From Paracoccaceae bacterium (GTDB lineage: Bacteria > Pseudomonadota > Alphaproteobacteria > Rhodobacterales > Rhodobacteraceae): a stretch of DNA of 6,625 nucleotides. A program made the translations under genes and the position numbers. Below the pieces are notes generated by a model, which saw only the letters and a program-made list of their open reading frames with translations, was not told where the DNA came from and ran no database searches. Below, piece by piece: positions 6,211-6,625 of this stretch (within the stretch, counting starts at the first letter, position 1; each line of letters begins with the position of its first letter). The stretch covers positions 1 to 6,625 of the forward strand of contig RGAJ01000101.1 of the NCBI GenBank assembly GCA_009920225.1, written 5' to 3'.

Positions 6211-6625
6211 AGAAATTGTTTTCCGCGTCAGGATCGATCCGAACCAAACTTTTGGCGTCGCTTATGGTGACCTCTGCCATTTTGGCGGCGCTGTTGTTTT
6301 TGTCTGTGCGCACCTTTGTGAACCAGGCGGTTGAGGCCACGCATGACAATGTTTTGGGTGCCGCGACACAGGTGATTTTGGACGAAATCCGCGCATCTGA
6401 TGATGGGGTTTCTGTCGATATTCCCTATACAGCGTTTTCAATTCTGGGGTCATTGGGGCAGGACCGTGTGTTTTATCGGGTTATGGTTGGGGAAACGACG
6501 GTCACGGGGTACGAAGATTTACCTTTGCCGACTACACAATCGGGAACGTTGGCTGTCGATTTCTATTCGGCCCCATATCGGAATGATGCGGTCCGATTTG
6601 CATCAGATACGCGGCAATTTTTGAT
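6207..6625 (+). CDS. tctE: TctE-like sensor histidine kinase, N-terminal part (cut by right window edge)
   Basis: Partial gene: ATG 6207 overlaps the regulator's TGA in ATGA and the frame is open to the end of the window (139 codons). Residues 1-14 are a basic cytoplasmic lead (MKKLFSASGSIRTK). Residues 15-34 form a membrane helix, followed by a periplasmic region whose VSVDIPYTAFSILG, QDRVFYRV, GYEDLPLP and APYRNDAVRFA stretches (about 68-132) fit the 2CSK_N sensor domain of TctE-type kinases. The second helix, HAMP, dimerisation/phospho-acceptor and ATPase domains lie beyond the window. It probably senses the transported carboxylate, directly or through loaded TctC, and phosphorylates the TctD-like regulator (family knowledge). 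The kinase assignment is safe from the operon and the sensor pattern, but activity cannot be judged from this fragment. Confidence 0.85.
   Translation, partial: MKKLFSASGSIRTKLLASLMVTSAILAALLFLSVRTFVNQAVEATHDNVLGAATQVILDEIRASDDGVSVDIPYTAFSILGSLGQDRVFYRVMVGETTVTGYEDLPLPTTQSGTLAVDFYSAPYRNDAVRFASDTRQFL

Overview
The window looks like chromosomal DNA from an alphaproteobacterium, most likely a Rhodobacterales/Roseobacter-type marine bacterium. This rests on protein style (the TctC/TctA/TctB set, the AtuA-DUF4387 pair, the alphaproteobacterial flavour of the first response regulator), moderate GC and dense gene packing. The genus cannot be fixed from sequence reading alone. No mobile element, CRISPR array, tRNA, rRNA or clear intrinsic terminator is visible, and there is no gene-free stretch longer than about 110 bases.

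Layout: a single divergent promoter region (about 5433-5544) splits the window. Leftward (minus strand) runs a tightly packed unit: tctC (substrate-binding protein), tctB (small membrane subunit), tctA (large membrane subunit), an AtuA-family (DUF1446) protein, a DUF4387 protein, an OmpR-type response regulator, and the start of a membrane-anchored protein that is probably its histidine kinase, cut by the left edge. Neighbouring genes overlap by 4 to 8 bases or are separated by at most a few tens of bases, so they are probably co-transcribed. Rightward (plus strand) run a TctD-like response regulator and, overlapping it by 4 bases, a TctE-like histidine kinase with a 2CSK_N-type sensor region, cut by the right edge.

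How it may work together: the TctDE-like pair would sense an extracytoplasmic tri-/dicarboxylate-like compound and switch on tctCBA from the shared intergenic region. This is the arrangement of the Salmonella citrate/tricarboxylate system. A tandem 11-bp direct repeat in that region is a good candidate operator for one of the OmpR-type regulators. The imported compound would then be handled by the AtuA-family/DUF4387 pair, whose biochemical reaction is not established. The unusual points are that this catabolic-looking pair is embedded in the transporter operon, and that a second, different two-component system sits at its downstream end, so one transport operon is flanked by two regulatory systems. 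Both kinases are incomplete here.
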